A DNA stretch of 22,367 nucleotides. Origin: an uncultured Clostridia bacterium (lineage in GTDB: Bacteria > Bacillota > Clostridia > Oscillospirales > Ruminococcaceae). The stretch lies in the NCBI GenBank assembly GCA_947588775.1, contig CANPZQ010000017.1, forward strand, positions 1-22,367, read 5' to 3'. Made by a program: the position numbers and the translations under genes. Shown here in pieces: positions 6,200 to 13,973 of this stretch. Positions within the stretch are counted from its first letter, which is position 1; every line of letters starts with the position of its first letter. The notes under the pieces are model-generated. The model ran no database searches. It was not told the DNA's origin and saw only the letters and a list, made by a program, of their open reading frames with translations.

Positions 6200-6691
6200 T
6201 TGGATATTGAGCAGATTTATACCGAATACTTCGGCGACGTGTACCGCTATATCCTGAGAATGTCGGGCGACGTCCATACCGCCGAGGACGTTACCTGCGA
6301 CGCGTTTTTCAGAGCCATGCGCTCAATCGACAGCTTTCGGGGCGACTGCGACGTAAGGGTATGGCTGTGCCAGATTGCGAAAAACCTCTATTTCAGCCAC
6401 CTGAAAAAGCAAAAGCGAACGGTTCCGATTGACGAGGCGGCGGAAATTTCCGATAACGACGCGTTGGAGGATAAAATTTCCGGAGCCTGCGAGGCGGAAC
6501 GTATAAAAGCCGTTCTCCACGGTATTCCCGAGCCGTATAAGGAGGTTTTTATGTGGCGGGTCTACGCGGAGCTGAGCTTTAAGCAGATAGCGCAGATTTT
6601 CGGAAAAACCGACAACTGGGCATGCGTGACATACCACCGAGCAAGAAACATGATAAGAGAACGTTTGGAGGGATACGAAAATGAAAAATGA
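6200..6691 (+). CDS. ECF-type RNA polymerase sigma factor
   Basis: 163 residues. Region 2 spans about 8-75 ('DVYRYILRMSGDVHTAEDVT', then 'DAFFRAMRSIDSFRG' and 'VRVWLCQIAKNLYFSHLKK'). Region 4 spans about 108-158 ('LHGIPEPYKEVFMWRVYAEL', 'SFKQIAQIFGKTDNWACVTY', 'HRARNMIRERL', a helix-turn-helix). The start is TTG 6200: an in-frame TGA lies just upstream, the only ATG is too far in (residue 21), and AAAGGCGGTGA (6182-6192) is a good SD. The last 11 nt overlap the anti-sigma gene, a usual arrangement for sigma/anti-sigma pairs. It directs RNA polymerase to a small stress regulon; the inducing signal is unknown. Confidence 0.93.
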   Translation: MDIEQIYTEYFGDVYRYILRMSGDVHTAEDVTCDAFFRAMRSIDSFRGDCDVRVWLCQIAKNLYFSHLKKQKRTVPIDEAAEISDNDALEDKISGACEAERIKAVLHGIPEPYKEVFMWRVYAELSFKQIAQIFGKTDNWACVTYHRARNMIRERLEGYENEK

Positions 6692-7232
6692 ATGCTTCGT
6701 CGTTCGCGACCTTTTGCCGCTTTACGCGGAAAAAATGCTAAGCTGCGAAACCTCTGAATTTGTCGAAGAGCATATATCCTGCTGCGCGGACTGCGCCGCT
6801 GAGTTTGAAAAGCTTGAAGCCGACGTGCCTCAGCCGCTGCCGGCAGGGGAGGAGATGGACAAAATGGCCGTAAAATCCGCCCTCAAAAAAATAAGGGGCC
6901 GTATGCAGATACTCACGGCGATGATTATAATCTTCGGCGCGGTCCTCGGCGTAGGGCTTACAAATCACGGCTCGATTTTTTACAATATCGTGATAATGCC
7001 GATAATCGGCGTTCTCGGATATGCGATAATGCGCTGGCGCGCGCTCTACAATATCCCGATAATACTCTTTTTGTCGTCGATGCTTGAAATGTTCTTCGGG
7101 CTTTTAAACGGTGAAAGCGTATACCCCGTCGATTACTTCGGAATGCTCATATATTATATTCCCTGCGCGTTTTTGGGAATAATCATCGCCGCGCTCTACG
7201 CCTTTGCGTTCAGGAAGGAGGATAAAAGATGA
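6681..7232 (+). CDS. Membrane anti-sigma factor with N-terminal zinc finger (zf-HC2)
   Basis: 183 residues. The N-terminus 'MKNECFVVRDLLPLYAEKML' followed by His31-x3-Cys35-x2-Cys38 (with Cys5 as likely fourth ligand) is the anti-sigma zinc-finger domain that holds the sigma factor at the membrane. Four hydrophobic segments follow (about 76-94, 100-118, 122-141, 152-177), ending in a short basic tail 'FRKEDKR'. Four segments are more than the single one of the classic RsiW/RsgI layout. It overlaps the sigma gene by 11 nt and the following gene by 4 nt (ATGA), so the three are co-translated. Release of the sigma factor by proteolysis or conformational change is known for the family but not shown here. 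Confidence 0.88.
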   Translation: MKNECFVVRDLLPLYAEKMLSCETSEFVEEHISCCADCAAEFEKLEADVPQPLPAGEEMDKMAVKSALKKIRGRMQILTAMIIIFGAVLGVGLTNHGSIFYNIVIMPIIGVLGYAIMRWRALYNIPIILFLSSMLEMFFGLLNGESVYPVDYFGMLIYYIPCAFLGIIIAALYAFAFRKEDKR

Positions 7233-8023
7233 AAAATACAAAGAGTATAAAACTCTTGAAAATCGGCGCGTTCTGCCTTGCAACCGCGATAACACTCGCG
7301 CTGATAATTTTCGCGAACCTTTTTCTCGGAAACCCCGCGTCGCGGCTCCTCGCATATAACGCCGGGAAAAAATACATCTCCCAAAGCCTCCCGGATGCCG
7401 ACTACCGAATCGAAGCGGTTAATTACAACTGGAAGGCAGGCGGCGGCTACATCGTGTCGCTTATATCCGACAGTCAGATTGACGGTGACTTTAAACTCAG
7501 CACCGATATGCTCGGGCGGATAACATACGACTACCGGTATCTGGTAACGAATAAATCCAACACCGCTTACCGCGTTGAAAACGAATACGACAGCGCGGTG
7601 AACTATGTCGCGAGCCATACCGAGCTGCCGTTCAAGCCCTATGCCGTCTGGGGAAGGCTGATGTTTCGCGAGGAAATCCCCGCAGACGGGCATTCAAAAG
7701 GGATAACGGAGGATATTTCCGTAAACGAGCTCGAGGTAAACAAGCTCTATAACGTTTCGGATTTCGGCGAGAAAATCGGCGCGGTGACGATTTATCTTGA
7801 AACCGGCGGCGACGGTATAACATACGACGAAGCCGCGGAATTTCTTCTCAGATTCCGGGAAGCCTGCGACGATTTCGGCGTAAAATTCCGCTCAATCGGC
7901 TTTACCGGCGAAATAAGCTTTGAAGGCATCAAGTACGAGGACATCTGCGCCGACGGCCTTACGGAGCGCATAAAAGAAGCGGAAAAATCGCTGAACGAAT
8001 ACTATTCGGCCATAGAGAAGTGA
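7229..8023 (+). CDS. Membrane-anchored protein of unknown function in the ECF operon (YfjL-like?)
   Basis: 264 residues. A basic N-terminus (KNTKSIKLLK) is followed by one hydrophobic segment at about 11-33 (IGAFCLATAITLALIIFANLFLG, split here as IGAFCLATAI / TLALIIFANLFLG), then a ~230-residue domain predicted outside the cell. There is no lipobox, so it is probably anchored by the uncleaved segment. Early motifs are 'NPASRLLAYNAGKKYISQSL' and 'YNWKAGGGYIVSLISDSQID'. The start of the domain recalls the Bacillus YfjL-like family, but I cannot confirm that. The C-terminal part is acidic and mixed alpha/beta, ending 'EAEKSLNEYYSAIEK'. It overlaps the anti-sigma gene by ATGA. Co-translation suggests a sensor, modulator or effector of the ECF pathway (inference). 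Confidence 0.75.
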   Translation: MKNTKSIKLLKIGAFCLATAITLALIIFANLFLGNPASRLLAYNAGKKYISQSLPDADYRIEAVNYNWKAGGGYIVSLISDSQIDGDFKLSTDMLGRITYDYRYLVTNKSNTAYRVENEYDSAVNYVASHTELPFKPYAVWGRLMFREEIPADGHSKGITEDISVNELEVNKLYNVSDFGEKIGAVTIYLETGGDGITYDEAAEFLLRFREACDDFGVKFRSIGFTGEISFEGIKYEDICADGLTERIKEAEKSLNEYYSAIEK

Positions 8024-8033
8024 AAATATAAAA

Positions 8034-8066
8034 AGGACTTGCTTAAACCGGCAAGTCCTGATTTGT
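8034..8066. terminator. Bidirectional intrinsic terminator between the ECF operon and xer
   Basis: Perfect 9-bp stem AGGACTTGC (8034-8042) / GCAAGTCCT (8051-8059) with an 8-nt loop. On the + strand GATTTGTTTT follows. On the - strand the stem is followed by TTTTTATATTTTC. It can therefore end both the sigma-factor operon (+) and the phoH-to-xer operon (-). Confidence 0.85.
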
Positions 8067-8120
8067 TTTATGACATATTTTTCGGCACTTTATTTGCTCC
8101 GGGATTTGCCCGCGGTACCG

Positions 8121-9143
8121 TTATTCCTCGTTTTCCCCGCCGGAATCGGTGTCATCGCGCTTTTGCACTTTAAAGTCCGCGAGAGGGGAGTTCTCAGCGG
8201 CTTTTCTGCGGTCCGCGTCGGAGAGGTGAGTGTAAATCTGGGTCGTCGCGACGCTTTTATGTCCCAAAACGTCCTTTAAAACCATCGGGTCGACGCCTCC
8301 GTATTCATACATCAGCGTGGCGGCGGTGTGGCGCAATTTATGGGTGGAAATCCCGAGGTTCCCGAGGCCCGCGCGGTTGAGCTGGTCCTCGACAATCCGC
8401 TGAACGCGGCGGTTCGACAGCCGCTTGATATTGTTCGCATGGCTCGATAAAAACATCGCGTCGGGGTCGGTAACGGACTTCGGCCGAACCTTTAAATAGT
8501 CGTTGATGGCCGCGATGCATGCGTCGTTTATGTAGACAATCCGCTCCTTCTGGCCCTTGCCGAAGATTCGCAGGGTCCGCGCGGATTCGCTGTAGTCGCT
8601 GATATTCAGCCCGACGAGCTCGGACAGCCGCATCCCGCAATTTAAAAATAACATAATTATACAAAAATCGCGCTTTTGGTTGTTGCTGTCAATATTTGAC
8701 AAAAGCTGCTGACTTTGCTCAAGCTCCAGAAATTTCGGGAGCTTCTGCACCGCCTTGGGATGCTCGAGCTGCTCAATCGGGTTCCGCTGAATGAGCATGG
8801 CTTTGGAGGCGAGGTATTCGTAGAATTGGCGCAGGGACGATGTTTTTCTTGAACGCGCGTCATTGGAATTCCCGCGCTTGTCCATAAGAAAATTCATATA
8901 CTCATATGCGCCTGTAAGAGAGAAATTTTCAAGATAAGACAGCGGAACGTCCTTAATGGTAATTTGCTCAAAATCCGCGTCCTCGGGAACGTCGCCGTTA
9001 TAAACCTTCAGATACCTGAGAAAGGTTCTGAGGTCGATATAATATTGTTCCTCGGTAAGCGCGGTGTGGTTTCGCACGACCCGCACATATGTGAGATAGT
9101 CGCGCAGGTACGGCGGACAATCCTTTTTGTATTCTTCCTTCAT
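8121..9143 (-). CDS. xerC: Tyrosine recombinase, XerC/XerD type
   Basis: 340 residues with every catalytic residue of the family: Arg172 ('CGMRLSEL'), Lys197 ('GKGQKER'), His268 and Arg271 ('HKLRH'), His295 ('LGHKS') and nucleophile Tyr304 ('TQIYTHL'). The N-terminal SAM-like core-binding domain covers about 10-115. Xer proteins resolve chromosome dimers at dif; integrase-type relatives look similar, so XerC versus XerD versus a single-Xer system cannot be settled here. ATG 9143 is preceded by GGAG at good spacing. It is the last gene after mutS2, with a 155-bp gap that contains a perfect dif-sized palindrome. The tail after Tyr304 is charged (DDTDSGGENEE). Confidence 0.88.
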   Translation of the reverse strand: MKEEYKKDCPPYLRDYLTYVRVVRNHTALTEEQYYIDLRTFLRYLKVYNGDVPEDADFEQITIKDVPLSYLENFSLTGAYEYMNFLMDKRGNSNDARSRKTSSLRQFYEYLASKAMLIQRNPIEQLEHPKAVQKLPKFLELEQSQQLLSNIDSNNQKRDFCIIMLFLNCGMRLSELVGLNISDYSESARTLRIFGKGQKERIVYINDACIAAINDYLKVRPKSVTDPDAMFLSSHANNIKRLSNRRVQRIVEDQLNRAGLGNLGISTHKLRHTAATLMYEYGGVDPMVLKDVLGHKSVATTQIYTHLSDADRRKAAENSPLADFKVQKRDDTDSGGENEE

Positions 9144-9203
9144 CTGAACTCCTTACGGCTAAAATCGGGGCAATCAGGGTATCTCCCCGTTTTCCTGTCC
9201 CCT

Positions 9204-9235
9204 AATGTGCGCAAAATTTTTATTTTGCGCACATT
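9204..9235. repeat. 32-bp palindrome upstream of xer (dif-like 11-6-11 layout)
   Basis: Perfect 14-bp arms 9204-9217 and 9222-9235 around TTTT. Seen another way, TGTGCGCAAAA (9206-9216), a 6-bp centre TTTTTA (9217-9222), then the exact complement of the arm (9223-9233): 28 bp with 11-6-11 spacing as in Xer sites. The arm resembles the XerC arm of E. coli dif (GGTGCGCATAA, from memory). Alternative readings are an operator for xer autoregulation or a hairpin in the mutS2-xer transcript; no T-run follows on either strand, so a standard terminator is unlikely. The rest of the 155-bp gap holds CGGGG/CCCCG (about 9166-9190) and two copies of a TCCCCT-(AAT)-GTGCG motif (9198-9211 and 9281-9291), but no gene. 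Confidence 0.6.
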
Positions 9236-9298
9236 GTCATATTTCCATTTCGGCTGTCCTGTATATCTTTCTTATGACAGTCCCCTGTGCGTTTACTG

Positions 9299-11677
9299 CT
9301 ATTTCAACTCAATCACAGTCACTCCGTCCTCGCCCTCGCCGTATACGCCTTTGCGGGACGACAGCACTGCCGGGTGCTTTCGCAGATGATTTCGGACGGC
9401 CGTTTTCAGCGCGCCGGTGCCTTTGCCGTGGATTATCGTGACGACCTTGTTGCCGTTCATAAGCGCGCGGTCGATGAACGAATCCACCTCATAAAGCCCT
9501 TCGTCGACCGTGTATCCGCGAATATCAAGCTCCAGCTCGACCTTGCGCGTGGCGCGGCTCTCAACCTTCTGAGAAACGCCCTTCTGCGGGATTTTTTTGT
9601 TGTTGAAGGTAACTTCCTTCTCAATAAGCCTGAGCTTTGAAACGTGAACCTTTGTTTTCATGATTCCGGCCTGAACCATCACGTTCCCGGCCGAATCCGG
9701 CGGCGAAATCACAATCCCGTGCTTGTTTCCGTCGACAATCGTCACGTCGTCGCCCTTTTTAAGCGGCCTCGGCAGGACATACTCCTCCCGCTGTTCGCTG
9801 AGCTTCGCGGCCTCGTCGTAGAGCCCGTTAATCTGCCGCTTATACTGCATTTTCTGCTCCGAAACGCGTTTGGAAAAATCTTCCTTGTCCTTTGCCTTTC
9901 TGATTTCCTCGAGCTCGTCCATAAGCTGCGCAGACTGGCGGCTCACGCGCTCGATTATCGACCTCGCCTCGCGTTTTGCAGCCTCAACCTCTTTGTCTTT
10001 GGTTTCGGTCAGCTTTCGGTGTTCTTCGGCGATTTCGTTGCGGAGCTTTTCCGTTTCGCGGCGATATTCCTCGGCGAGCTTCGTGTTTATTTCAAGCTGC
10101 TGGCGGGTGGCTTCGAGGTTGTCGAGAATCTTCTCAAACCGGCGCGACTCCCCTGTCAGCATCTCCTCGGCGGATTTTATGATGTCCTCCCCAAGCCCGA
10201 GCCGCGCGGAAATCGCGAAGGCGTTGGACTTTCCCGGGGAGCCGATTATAAGCCTGTATGTCGGCTGAAGTGTTTTGACGTCGAATTCGCAGGAGGCGTT
10301 TTCCACGCCGTCGGTTTCGAGGGCGTACATTTTAAGCTCCTGATAGTGCGTAGTCGTTACAAGCTTCGCACCGAGGGCTTTTATTTTTTCGATTATTGCA
10401 ACCGCAAGGGCCGCGCCCTCAACCGGGTCGGTGCCGGAGCCGAGCTCGTCTATTAGAACCAGCGAGCGGTCGTCGACGGTGTCAAGGATTTCCACGACCT
10501 TGTTCATATGCGACGAAAACGTCGAGAGGCTCTGCTCAATCGACTGCTGGTCGCCAATATCGACTAAAATTTTCTGGAAAACCGTCACGCGGCTGCCGTC
10601 CGAAACCGGAATCATCAGCCCGCACATCGTCATAAGCGTCAAAAGCCCGACGGTTTTAAGTATAACCGTCTTGCCGCCTGTGTTCGGGCCGGTGATAATC
10701 ATGCTGTCGTAGTCGCGGCCGAGGACAAAATCCACCGGAACGACCCTGTTTTTGTCGATGAGCGGGTGGCGGGCCTTGTTCAGGATTATAACGCCGTCGT
10801 CGCCGATTTCGGGAACCGTCGCCGCCATCTTCGCGCCGAGGTTAGCCTTCGCGAAATAGACGTTGAGCTGAACGCAGGCGGTAAAGTCAGAAACAAGCTG
10901 CTCCGAAAAGGCGGCGCAGTCCTCCGACAAATCCCTGATTATTCGCTCGATTTCCTCCTGCTCCTTGCCCTTGAGGATAGTTATTTCGTTGTTTGCTTCG
11001 ACCACCGCCATCGGCTCGATGAAGTATGTCTGGCCGCTCGCCGAGGTGTCGTGTACAAGCCCGGCGACGGCGTTTTTATGCTCCGATTTTACCGGAAGAA
11101 CGTATCTTCCGTCGCGGATTGTCACAAGGGATTCCTGCAAATAGTCCTTTGAGTCGGAGGATTTTATGATTCTGTCGAGGCTGTCGCGGATTTTCGCGCC
11201 GGCGTTTGCGATTTTTCGGCGAATTGCGGCAAGCTCGGGGCTTGCGTTGTCGCTTATTTCCTCCTCGCTGACTACGGCGTTTGTGATTTTGTCGTTTAAG
11301 TGCTTGTTGTCGAAGAGGCACTCAAAGAGATAGTCGAGCTTAAGCTCCCCTTCTATCTGCCTGCGCCATGAAATCAGGGCTTTGGTCTGGGTGAGCATTT
11401 TCGACACGTCCAAAAGCTCGCGGAGGCTGAGCTGCGCGCCGCTTTGGGCGCGGTTCGCAATAGAAGCGACGTCCGCGAACGCAAAAAACATCGGACTTCC
11501 GATTTTTGCGGAGGCGTTATAGGCGTCGAAGGTTTTTTTGTTCTCAAGCCGCACAAGCTCTACGTCGGTGCAGGGCTCGATTTCCTGAGCGAGCCGCCGG
11601 GAAGCGTCATTAGAGCACTCCCCTACCAGCATTTCAAGTATTTTATGTAATTCAAGAGTTAAATAATGTTCGTTCAT
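9299..11677 (-). CDS. mutS2: Endonuclease MutS2 / ribosome-splitting ATPase
   Basis: 792 residues, normal length for MutS2. The N-terminal MutS core helices are followed by Walker A 'GPNTGGKT' (330-337), Walker B/signature 'LVLIDELGSGTDPVEGAA', and 'VTTTHYQELK' (H-loop). A long charged coiled coil covers about 510-635, then a KOW-like segment. The C-terminal Smr domain has 'LELDIRGYTVDEG' and 'IIHGKGTGAL' (about 715-792), the nuclease motifs. Family roles are suppression of homologous recombination and, in Bacillus, rescue of collided ribosomes. ATG 11677 overlaps the recO stop by 4 nt (ATGA) and the SD is weak, so translation is probably coupled to recO. Confidence 0.96.
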   Translation of the reverse strand: MNEHYLTLELHKILEMLVGECSNDASRRLAQEIEPCTDVELVRLENKKTFDAYNASAKIGSPMFFAFADVASIANRAQSGAQLSLRELLDVSKMLTQTKALISWRRQIEGELKLDYLFECLFDNKHLNDKITNAVVSEEEISDNASPELAAIRRKIANAGAKIRDSLDRIIKSSDSKDYLQESLVTIRDGRYVLPVKSEHKNAVAGLVHDTSASGQTYFIEPMAVVEANNEITILKGKEQEEIERIIRDLSEDCAAFSEQLVSDFTACVQLNVYFAKANLGAKMAATVPEIGDDGVIILNKARHPLIDKNRVVPVDFVLGRDYDSMIITGPNTGGKTVILKTVGLLTLMTMCGLMIPVSDGSRVTVFQKILVDIGDQQSIEQSLSTFSSHMNKVVEILDTVDDRSLVLIDELGSGTDPVEGAALAVAIIEKIKALGAKLVTTTHYQELKMYALETDGVENASCEFDVKTLQPTYRLIIGSPGKSNAFAISARLGLGEDIIKSAEEMLTGESRRFEKILDNLEATRQQLEINTKLAEEYRRETEKLRNEIAEEHRKLTETKDKEVEAAKREARSIIERVSRQSAQLMDELEEIRKAKDKEDFSKRVSEQKMQYKRQINGLYDEAAKLSEQREEYVLPRPLKKGDDVTIVDGNKHGIVISPPDSAGNVMVQAGIMKTKVHVSKLRLIEKEVTFNNKKIPQKGVSQKVESRATRKVELELDIRGYTVDEGLYEVDSFIDRALMNGNKVVTIIHGKGTGALKTAVRNHLRKHPAVLSSRKGVYGEGEDGVTVIELK

Positions 11678-12432
11678 AAGCTGTTTCCGTTCTGAAGCGA
11701 TTTATAAAAATCGAGGGTCGGAAAATGCCTGCCGAGCTGAATTTCGGCATAGCTTTCCGTTATGTTTGAAAGGTGCGGAAGATAGTCCCTGTCCGCACGG
11801 AGGTTAAAGAGCTTTTGCATATCCGTCAGCGCGAGAAAGCGGATATAGTGCAGAAGCTTTTCGGGAAGCATCTCGACACCGTGTAGGTCGCGGTTCCCGA
11901 AGCAGTTTTCGCAGTAAAGCCTTCCGCCTTTAAGGTCGAAGAGCATCTGCACGTCGGTGTAGCGGAGGCATTCGCAGCAGCCGATCAGATTCGGCACAAG
12001 GCCGATTTCCGAAAGAAGCCGCATTTCAAAGGTTGCCTTCAGAAGAAGATTCGGCCGCGTTCCAGCGCAGAGAAAATGCAGGCTGTTGAGAATAAGCCTC
12101 AAAACCTCGCTGTTTGAGCGTTCCTGAGTGGCGACGTAAAGCGTCATCTCGCAAAAATAGCTTGCGAGCGCGAATTTTTCAATATCCGAGCTGACTGTGA
12201 AAAATGTTCTTATCGGCTCCGCGCTGTTGAGATAAAACCTTCCGCCGCTCTCCGATAGGCAGAATTCCGCATAGGAAAGGGCCTGCGCTACGGAGGCATT
12301 TTTGGAATTGTTCTTTTTTACGCCCTTTGCGGCAACCTCGATAAGCCCCGCGCCGTCGGTGAGAATATCCAGAAATTTATCGTTCTCGCCGAAGCTTCGT
12401 TCCCTCAGAACGAGCCCTTTTAATGTCGTCAT
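11674..12432 (-). CDS. recO: DNA repair protein RecO
   Basis: 252 residues from ATG 12432. GTG 12441 is rejected because it lies inside the SD GGTGAGG. An N-terminal OB fold begins 'TTLKGLVLRERSFGENDKFL'; the C-terminal helical domain has a zinc site Cys152-x2-Cys155 ... Cys174-x2-Cys177. RecO loads RecA on SSB-coated single-stranded DNA in the RecFOR pathway. Its 5' end overlaps yqzL by 56 nt and its stop overlaps the mutS2 start by 4 nt. Confidence 0.95.
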   Translation of the reverse strand: MTTLKGLVLRERSFGENDKFLDILTDGAGLIEVAAKGVKKNNSKNASVAQALSYAEFCLSESGGRFYLNSAEPIRTFFTVSSDIEKFALASYFCEMTLYVATQERSNSEVLRLILNSLHFLCAGTRPNLLLKATFEMRLLSEIGLVPNLIGCCECLRYTDVQMLFDLKGGRLYCENCFGNRDLHGVEMLPEKLLHYIRFLALTDMQKLFNLRADRDYLPHLSNITESYAEIQLGRHFPTLDFYKSLQNGNSL

Positions 12433-12520
12433 CGCCCTCACCGTTCTGTTTTGTCCTGATATATTTAAGATAGTCGGAAATTTTCCCCGACTCGGTAAAT
12501 TTCTCCCAAAGCTTGTCCAT
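12377..12520 (-). CDS. yqzL: YqzL-like small protein, overlapping recO
   Basis: 47-residue frame starting 'MDKLWEKFTESGKISDYLKY' and continuing 'IRTKQNGEGDDD'; stop TAA at 12377-12379. Its place between era and recO, its length, and the W-x(2)-F-x(3)-G-x(2)-x-D-Y-L pattern match the YqzL family, which sits at the same locus in Bacillus and many Clostridia. The last third overlaps the start of recO in another frame, so the 3' part is constrained by both. Function is unknown. The frame is short enough to be missed by gene callers; identification rests on synteny and N-terminal pattern. Confidence 0.78.
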   Translation of the reverse strand: MDKLWEKFTESGKISDYLKYIRTKQNGEGDDDIKRARSEGTKLRRER

Positions 12521-12599
12521 CGTAATCCGAATCCTGCCTTAAAAATTATTTGTCACAGCCTTAGGTTTTGCCGATTCGGAAAAAATATGAATGGTAAAA

Positions 12600-13499
12600 T
12601 CAGTCGTTTGACAGCCCGAAGTTCTTGATAAGCCCCTCGCGGTTGCGCCAGCCCTCCTTGACCTTGACCCAGAGCTTAAGGTTGGTTTTAATCATGAAAA
12701 AGCGTTCCATGTCCTGCCTCGCAAGCTGCCCTACGCGTTTGAGCATCGCGCCGCCCTTGCCGATTATGATTCCCTTGTGGGATTCCTTTTCGCAGTAAAT
12801 CACCGCCGAAACGTCCATAACTCCCTCGCCTTCGCGGTTGTCATGCTCGCTTAAGGTTTCGATGTCGACCGCGACTCCGTGTGGAACCTCGTCGTCCAAG
12901 AGCTCCAAAAGCTTTTCGCGGATAATCTCCGCGACAATGACGCGCTCGGGCTGGTCGGTGAATTTTCCGTCCGGAAAATAGTGCGGCGACTCGACTGCGC
13001 AGTCCTTCAAAAGTCGCTTTATAATGTCGATTCCGTCGTTTTCAAGCGCGGAAACCGGCACAATCGCCGAAAAATCCGCAAGTGAGGAATACTCCGCGAT
13101 TATCGGAATCAAATCCTCCTTGTTTTTAAAGAGGTCGATTTTATTCACGGCGAGAATTACCGGAGTTTTCGGCGAGAGCTTCTTTAAAAGGGCTTTTTCC
13201 TGCTCCCCTGCCCTCTTTTCTGCGTCGACAACCAAAAGCGCGGCGTCGACGGAGCCGACGGAACTGTCTATCGCCTTTAACATGTGCGAGGCGAGCCTGT
13301 CCTTTTCCTTTAAAATGCCGGGGGTGTCGATAAAAACAAGCTGAGTTTCGCCCTCGGTTATAATCCCCGTGATTTTCGTGCGGGTGGTCTGGGGCTTCGA
13401 GCTTACCGCGGCGATTTTTTCCCCGACAAGCGCGTTCAAAAGCGAGGATTTACCCGCGTTCGGCCGCCCGAGAATGGTTACAAAAGCTGATTTCGTCAT
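12600..13499 (-). CDS. era: Era GTPase
   Basis: 299 residues. G1 'GRPNAGKS' (11-18), effector 'PQTTRTKITGI' (about 36-46), G3 'DTPG' (58-61), G4 'NKID' (119-122), G5 'VPVSAL', then a C-terminal KH domain with 'IIIGKGGAMLKRVG'. It binds the 3' end of 16S rRNA and assists 30S assembly. The SD AAAGGTGA lies just before ATG 13499, overlapping the end of ybeY, which stops 6 nt away. In Bacillus, dgkA and cdd lie between ybeY and era; here they are absent. Confidence 0.98.
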   Translation of the reverse strand: MTKSAFVTILGRPNAGKSSLLNALVGEKIAAVSSKPQTTRTKITGIITEGETQLVFIDTPGILKEKDRLASHMLKAIDSSVGSVDAALLVVDAEKRAGEQEKALLKKLSPKTPVILAVNKIDLFKNKEDLIPIIAEYSSLADFSAIVPVSALENDGIDIIKRLLKDCAVESPHYFPDGKFTDQPERVIVAEIIREKLLELLDDEVPHGVAVDIETLSEHDNREGEGVMDVSAVIYCEKESHKGIIIGKGGAMLKRVGQLARQDMERFFMIKTNLKLWVKVKEGWRNREGLIKNFGLSND

Positions 13500-13505
13500 A
13501 ATCCG

Positions 13506-13973
13506 TCACCTTTTCAGTCCGAGTTTTTTGAGAATGACCTTTTCATGCGCCCTCATCTCGTCGCCCTCGGCCTCGTCGATGTGGTCGTATCCCAAAAGAT
13601 GGAGCATCGAATGCACCGTCAGAAACCCGACCTCCCGTTCGTAGCTGTGTCCGTATTCGCGGGCCTGCTCGGCGGCCTTTTCAAGCGAAATCACTATATC
13701 CCCCAAAAGCACGTCGCCGCTGTCTGGGTCGGTATAAAATTCCTCCTCGCCGAGCGGAAAAGACAGCACGTCGGTTTCGCGGTCGACGTTTCGGTATTGC
13801 TTATTATAGTCGCGGATTTTTCTGTTGCTGACAAAAGTCACGTCGACCGCCGCAGGCTCCGAAAATTCTTCGCACAAAAGCGAGGCCGCCACGCATTCCT
13901 CAACGAGGGTCTTAAGCGCGGGAGTTACCGTCAGCTTTCGCTGCTTGTTATAAAGATTCACAACGGGCTTCAT
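13506..13973 (-). CDS. ybeY: Endoribonuclease YbeY (rRNA maturation factor)
   Basis: 155 residues. 'TDVLSFP' (67-73) and the metal-binding motif 'HSMLHLLGYDH' with His121, His125 and His131 are diagnostic. The second residue of the motif is Ser where many members have Gly; the three histidines are intact. It is a zinc-dependent RNase needed for 16S rRNA 3'-end maturation and ribosome quality control, acting with Era encoded next door. The ATG overlaps the phoH stop by 4 nt. Confidence 0.96.
   Translation of the reverse strand: MKPVVNLYNKQRKLTVTPALKTLVEECVAASLLCEEFSEPAAVDVTFVSNRKIRDYNKQYRNVDRETDVLSFPLGEEEFYTDPDSGDVLLGDIVISLEKAAEQAREYGHSYEREVGFLTVHSMLHLLGYDHIDEAEGDEMRAHEKVILKKLGLKR

Noticed and set aside
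9204..9235. Palindrome upstream of xer as a plain terminator of mutS2
   Set aside because: The stem is strong but is followed by AGGGGACAGG on the - strand rather than U residues; kept as a dif-like site or operator candidate instead.
9644..10456. Long open frame on the + strand opposite mutS2
   Set aside because: It is a codon-bias shadow of mutS2 in GC-rich DNA: no recognisable domain, basic/Arg-rich product, no SD. mutS2 on the other strand has every family motif.
13578..13613. Ser in place of Gly in the YbeY His motif as a sign of inactivation
   Set aside because: All three metal-binding histidines are intact, and I recall the HSMLHLLGYDH form from clostridial YbeY proteins.
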